64,000 nt of DNA from Labia minor (lineage: Eukaryota; Arthropoda; Insecta; Dermaptera; Spongiphoridae): the NCBI GenBank assembly GCA_963082975.1, contig OY720345.1, positions 12,054,491-12,118,490 on the forward strand, given 5' to 3'. Under the pieces are notes generated by a model. It ran no database searches, was not told where the DNA came from, and worked only from the letters and a program-made list of their open reading frames with translations. A program made the position numbers and the translations under genes. Numbering within the stretch: the stretch's first letter is position 1; each line of letters opens with the position of its first letter. This document shows positions 58,612 to 64,000 of the stretch, piece by piece.

Positions 58612-60040
58612 ACTTTTCAATGTTCCCGGAATTTCCCTAATGTTCCCGGGCATTTTTTTAATGTTTACAATAATGCCTAAACATTTTTTCTTTACAATTT
58701 TACATTATAATAACACTAATTACAGAAGTTATATTATATGGGAAATTTTCAACTTTGACCGCCGTTTGATCATGTTCCCAACCGAATTTTAAAAAACCAA
58801 GACCACTTTACAATTACACTTTTTTAAGCTCTACTCGAATCCAAAATCAAAATTAAATTAAATTAAAATTAAAATTAAATTAAATTAAAAAATCGAAAAT
58901 TTTTGGCGACAGACACAAACTAAAAGTTCGTTGAAAATTATCAAGTTGAAATGTTTAAATATTTAATTAAATAAGTTTGAAGAATTAAAAGAGTACATAA
59001 TTTAAATAATATATTTACACAAATCTCAGACGAATATTTCCCTCTTCTTAACTGAATTGATTGGGAGTTCAATTTTTCACTGTTAAGCAGAGGTCAAACG
59101 CCATATGACTCGCACAAACAATGCGTGTTATCACTTCTTCAACACAATTTTAGACTTTCAAAGAGTAAGCAATGAGAGAGAGATATGTGAATAAATAAGT
59201 CTTAATATTCATTTTATAGAATGTGAAAAAATGTAGAATACACTATACATACAAAAATTACAAAAGTATACGAATTACGAGCATTTGAAAAAAATATGAT
59301 GAAATTTCGTTTGTTGATGTTTGAGATAGAGGACAAAACAAATCCTCCTTAAACGACGGTTCGCTTATAACTAAGGTAGACACACTTTATCTGGTCAAGT
59401 CTGGTGACTACTATCGTCTCTAAATGCGTTTCCCCCACCAAATAGTCTAGTTTTTGACATATAGAAAATGCGCCATATTCCTCGGTTTTACCTTATTTAC
59501 AAAAGAATTAATTTTGATTTATAGAAGTTCAGATTTAAATATTTGTTTTAATTTATTATCTTTTTTGGAGACTAAAAGAAAATATTTTTGATAATATGAG
59601 CATCTAGAACTTATATTATTAATTATTATAATTTGAAATTCTTTCTTTTATTTCAGCTTTTCAAATAATTAAAGTGCTTCATTCCAAGATTTTCTCTTCG
59701 TTTTTTTTTGATAGATTAAATTAAATGGATTCTTAAAAAAATCTTCATGGACGATCAACAATACATAATTAAACTACTAGTATACTCTTATATTTATATA
59801 TATAGCATTACTATATAATAATAGGTTGATTCTAAAGTTCTAAATATGACATATAGATAGCGTTACTTTCTAACTTTAATCAACTAATCTAGTACTTCTA
59901 ACTATGAAAGAAATGTTTCAGAATATTATAATAATGTAGCATTTAAAATTTAAAAATTAGTTTAGTTTTAGGGTGTTTAAAAATAATGAATGAAAAATAA
60001 ATTCTTGTGTTGATTAAACATTGCCCGGAATAGGTTTAAC
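58612..60040. other. Upstream AT-rich DNA, no gene seen
   Basis: CCCGGAATTTCCC and TTCCCGGGC motifs at 58624-58650 border family A copy 10. A short AAATTAAATT-type tandem tract lies near 58850-58890. Nothing else recognised. Confidence 0.45.
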
Positions 60041-60276
60041 CAGTGATGTATTGGTAAAATAAGAAGTAAGGGAACGCATTGTGGGGGCAAAAAAAGTCCT
60101 ATTTTAAGCAAACTTTTTTTTTCATATAAGTTTTTATATTTCTATTTCTTACTATACAAAATATTAACGAAAACAAAAAAAGAAATACAAACAGTAGATT
60201 TAAGTGGGAGTTGTCCGGTTCTGAAAAAAGTTAAGGGAATGTCGTTCCCCCGCGTTCCCCTCCCAATACACTACTG
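60041..60276. mobile_element. hAT-like MITE
   Basis: CAGTGATGTATTGG and CCAATACACTACTG are inverted ends; flanks GGTTTAAC and GGTTTAAT match at 7 of 8 positions. It contains GGGAACGCATTGTGGGGGC and an inverted GTTCCCCCGCGTTCCCC. Confidence 0.8.
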
Positions 60277-60534
60277 GGTTTAATAAATGGCGGCTTTCTG
60301 CAAAATTTGAAAGAATGGCCCTAGGAAAGAGATTTAGCTTCAACGAAAAAATGATTTTGTTGAAATTGAAGCAAAGATAAATTATCCTACGAAAAGAAGA
60401 AAACAATATTAGAGGAGCGTTAGAATTAATGTTCCACTCTTAAAGAAGAGTATCTTGGAAAACAGAGATGAATTTTGCCTAAAAATTATTATTTTATTAG
60501 TTAGGCGCACGATATATAGCAATAGTATAGTATA

Positions 60535-61070
60535 GGGTAAAATATACAGTCGTTGGCCCCGAGGCGCATTCATTGGCCCCCTATCACTAAAATACACTAA
60601 AATAATAAGAGATTTTTATTTTAAAAATTGCGCTATTAACTATGGTTATGTAATCGTTTGTTGTATGGTTGTATAATCACTATAGAATACTTAGTTCAAT
60701 AACTATAACAAGGGGCCAATAACTGTATTTTTTAGGATTTTTTTTAAAGTGCTTATTGAAAATGTCACATGTGAAAATAATTTTTTTTTATTCATCAAAA
60801 TACTCATAGTTTCTATGTTCTGCAAACCTAATTTGACACAGATTATTCCTTAATTTGTCCAGATATGCATTAAAGACTGCTAGGAATTGCTTAAGGGGGC
60901 CAATGACTGAATGCTATTGAAGTTATTGAAGTAGTACATTTATTCAGTCATGATCGGGAACTACTATTACTCTACTTCCACTACTTACAATGAAAGAAAT
61001 AAAGTTTATCTTTGGGTCTATTTTTTATCTAAAATTCTTTAGTAGGGGCCAACGACTGTATACTTTACCC
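60535..61070. mobile_element. Tc1/mariner-type MITE family G, copy 2 (complete)
   Basis: TA-flanked, with 26-bp inverted ends GGGTAAAATATACAGTCGTT and ACGACTGTATACTTTACCC. Homologous to the copy at 47413. Confidence 0.85.
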
Positions 61071-61556
61071 TAGTGTATATATGCGACATTTATAGTTAGA
61101 ATAGTAAATATCAATATATTTTTATAGAAATAAACACAATGCCTTTCTTATTAATGTTAATTTATTTTAAGTGAAATTGTCCAATTGAGACAGGTCGGAT
61201 GGTAGGAGTGAGGGATTTATCGATATTTTCATAGGCAGTTCATTATTCAAATGGCCTTGGCCCAAGTCTTGACCATGGTCAAGGATATCCACACAGATGT
61301 ATATACATATATGCCACTTCCATATTAACACGTACCGTACCCTCTTCCATTCAAACATTCTACCTACCGGTCAAATGAACCTGAACGCACATTCATAAAA
61401 ATAAACGAAATCGTATCTTTATAATATAATAATAGTATAACCATCATAATATATTATATGATTGAATTATATACCATTAAATATAAAAAAAATTTCTTGA
61501 AATATAATTAAAAGGAAGAAACAACAATATATCAATATTAATTAATACTATCGGCA
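61071..61556. other. Upstream DNA, slightly GC-richer, no gene seen
   Basis: 61180-61380 is less AT-rich than its flanks, with a 63-codon minus-strand frame but no domain. Confidence 0.4.
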
Positions 61557-62330
61557 TTGGACGCTCTGACAGTGCAGTCACTTGATAACGATTGCAGAGA
61601 TAGCAATCGAAACGTTGTGTATTTTTTGTATTTTTACTATCTCGCCAGAGATAGTATTGCGATCACGAAAATTTTCGATGTTGAGATTTTGATGTTTTTA
61701 TACGTTTTGAAGGTTCCTGAATCATTTTCACTAAGGTTGAGAAAAATGTCTGTGTGTGTGTATGTGTGTGTGTATGTGTGTGTGTATGTGTGTGTGTATG
61801 TATGTAGACAAGATTACGCAAAAACGGTTTGAGCTAGAATGATGAAATTTGGTACATGGACATTATTCAAAATTCATAGTTTTCTATCAACTTTTGAGAA
61901 ATGTAGCTCAACCGGAAGAGGTTCATTAAATACAACGTTTTGATTTTTTTTTCACCTAAAGTGACCGTAAAAATAAAGATATATGTTTGATAATTTTTCA
62001 CATGATTAAAAATTGTATAAAACTGCTATATATAGAATTTCAGCTTGTTTGAATAGCTGAAAGTGCCAGAATTAATTTTTTAACACTGCAAATCTCACGC
62101 GCCAACACGTGCCATGGTGCCATCAACAAAAAGTCAAACATGCGCTGGTTTAATATTTATTATTTATAATTTATAATTAATTAAATTTAATTTAAAAATA
62201 ATATATTATGTTATTTAATCCAATTCAAATTGCGAGATAGTCGAGTGGAGACACTCCAGCTTATTTTGAATAAATTTACAATAAAAAATATCAATATGTG
62301 GTTTTATTTACAAAATTCCCTTATAATTAA
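61557..62330 (+). mobile_element. Penelope-like unit containing a full family A insertion
   Basis: The head module (61557-61635: CAGTGCAGTCACTTGATAAC, stem, GAAACGTTGTG) and tail module (62265-62330: GAATAAATTTACAATAAAAA, TTTACAAAATTCCCTTATA) are split in the T-run by family A copy 11. The uninterrupted site is seen at 25035-25120. Confidence 0.8.
61636..62260 (+). mobile_element. Family A Helentron-like element, copy 11, with empty-site evidence
   Basis: ACTATCTCGCCAGAGATAGT start and GTCGAGTGGAGACACTCCAG end. A long TGTGTGTATG tract lies at 61750-61807. Its borders are fixed by comparison with the unit at 25035. Confidence 0.92.
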
Positions 62331-62749
62331 TACTACTTATGATATATAAGCGACTCGATTGAATGCATATCTGATATTAAATATTGAATTGATTTAAGAA
62401 ATTTAAATGACGTCAGCAACTACATCAGACAACGTTTCTTTAAATACAAAATATTATAAATATAAATAAAATTAAATTACGAAATATATATTATGTTATA
62501 TTCACAGGCTATATTTTTCTGTCTTTCATTGCATTAAACGTACGTTTAAGGGCTGTATGTTTTATGACTATTTTTGTTTAATTTATGTTCTTTTAAATTA
62601 TTTTAATGACCGAGCGAGGGCTCTGTGAACCAGGTACTTAAGAGTAATATTATATTAAACTATATACTTTCAGAATATTTGTATTATTGACTAGGTATAG
62701 CTATAAGGTAAAGTAAATTTATGATAAATTTAGCATCCTGAGAATAGGG
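62331..62749. other. Upstream AT-rich DNA
   Basis: ACGTACGTTTAAGGGCTG at 62537-62560 is an inverted match to about 30766. Nothing else recognised. Confidence 0.4.
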
Positions 62750-63070
62750 CCTATTAGTTTTTATGTACTTATGACAGTGCCTCTTCGAATCCTTAGTCAT
62801 GTCTGGTGAATATGGAGGCTGGACCATTTGTTAGTTGATTTACTATATTACTTCCGTTCCTAATTAAACACATATCGAATTTTTCACATCTTCAATCGAA
62901 AAAAACTCAGCACAACTGTGTGGTTCATCGATACAAACAATTGGTAATCAGAAAGAGTATCAGAATTGCCTACCTATGGGGGTGTGGGAAATACTGTTAT
63001 AACCTTTCATGGGTCAGTATTACCAGATGTTATGAAGCATTGTCTTGGAGAAAATTGTATACCTAGTATT
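62750..63070 (-). pseudogene. Possible Tc1/mariner transposase relic
   Basis: Minus strand shows FLQDNAS near 63050 and PPYSPDM near 62800, resembling the two aspartate motifs of Tc1/mariner transposases, with stops between and wrong spacing. No ends found. Confidence 0.3.
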
Positions 63071-64000
63071 ATAATTATTCTCAAGTAGTAGGTTATAGTT
63101 GATTTTAAAATCACGCCAAATAAATTAAATATTTCTCAAAAAAAAAACAGAAGATCTAAGCAAATCACCTAGAAGGGGGATTTGTGGATACTTATTTATG
63201 AGAAGAATCATTTTTTCATTGCTTTCTTAATTAAAGTAAATAATAACATCAACCAATGCATATCAAAGCCAAAGCATGACAGTGTTTCATAGTGAATTAA
63301 TAATATTAATTTTTTAAAAAATTAATTATTACTTTTGTATTTTTTTTTTGTCAATTGATTACTGGTAAACTATCTGGACTCTAGAAAAACTTCGGATGAG
63401 GACCGTAAAACTATAAATACATATTATATATCCTTATCGATTTTATACGAAAAATCAATTTTTATATATGTAAATACAAGATAAGAATAAGGGAATGGTT
63501 AATAAACGGACTACAAAATTAATTCTAAGTATTCTACAATCTACATCAACATAAACAGACACACAAAATTCATTTTTCAACATTTTAATGTGTATTAATG
63601 AATTATAATAAAAATAACGTAAGGAAATGAAAAATCAAAGATTGATAAAGATGAAAATACTAAATAACATATTTGCCTATTTGATGATTTAATTAAAATT
63701 TAAAAAAAAAAATCAAGTTTACAAGTAATTATGATTGGTTCTACTTTCTTTTTTGCGGTGAATTTTTTCAATTGACCTTGAAACCTATTAATTATATATT
63801 TGATTTGAAAAATCGTACCTTATTTATTTATTTGAAGTCTAATGCTTTTATTAATTTCAAATTTGAAATTTAAATAAAAAAAAACAAAAATAGAATAAAT
63901 TTATATTTCTAATAAATCAATAATATATATATATATATCAATTATTAAATAATTGATTTTTAAAATTAATGAATTAATCAAATTTATTATATATTATTAA
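63071..64000. other. Window end, AT-rich, no gene seen
   Basis: No supported feature. Confidence 0.5.

Noticed and set aside
61557..61832. 91-codon plus-strand frame ending in YVCVYVCV
   Set aside because: Translation of a Penelope-like head plus family A and its microsatellite.
1..64000. CRISPR array, operons, bacterial promoters or riboswitches
   Set aside because: The DNA is eukaryotic with spliced genes; no regularly spaced repeat-spacer structure occurs, and the repeats seen are transposable elements.

Overview
The window is AT-rich eukaryotic DNA, most likely from an insect. It has small AT-rich exons with canonical splice sites, mariner, hAT and Tigger relics, tRNA-derived SINEs, and a protein of a conserved animal family. 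The very low GC and dense rolling-circle-like repeats would suit an AT-rich parasitoid wasp, but this is inference; nothing here proves the species.

Only one protein-coding gene can be supported, and it spans most of the window on the minus strand: a FAM13-family gene. Fourteen coding exons, from 46551 down to the stop at 2659, join with matching phases and no stop into 2964 nt (987 residues plus stop). Exons at 46257-46551, 40524-40736 and 38308-38584 encode a RhoGAP-like domain. Eleven exons between 8949 and 2659 encode the FAM13 central and C-terminal region. The two halves are separated by a 29.4-kb intron. The RhoGAP exons are GC-rich and the C-terminal exons AT-rich. The residues at the arginine-finger and catalytic-asparagine positions are changed, so the domain looks like a pseudo-GAP.

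Inside the 29-kb intron, at 24391-24464, lies a candidate alternative first exon. It has an ATG, a GTAAGT donor and exactly the phase needed to splice onto the exon at 8949, giving a 750-residue isoform without the RhoGAP domain. Another GC-rich candidate exon (52792-52953) lies upstream of the first certain coding exon.

The rest is repeats. Family A (about 600 bp, ends ACTATCTCGC) has nine near-full copies and fragments. Family B (about 400-480 bp, ends ACCGACCGACGAT) has six copies. Both share one plan: a 5' terminal motif in a T-run, an inverted copy of it near the 3' end, a short terminal hairpin, and an internal microsatellite. This is the plan of Helentron-associated elements (HINE/DINE-1-like). 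Also present are three decayed mariners of one family, one deleted mariner of another, Tigger/pogo copies with a CENP-B-type fragment, hAT MITEs with 8-bp duplications (one nested inside another), long foldback elements, Penelope-like terminal units with a conserved stem before GAAACGTT, and three kinds of tRNA-derived SINE.

Layout: 1-2658 is 3' flank; 2659-8949 the C-terminal exon cluster; 8950-38307 the giant repeat-filled intron with the alternative exon; 38308-46572 the RhoGAP exons with repeat-filled introns; 46573-64000 upstream DNA with SINEs, hAT elements and one candidate 5' exon.
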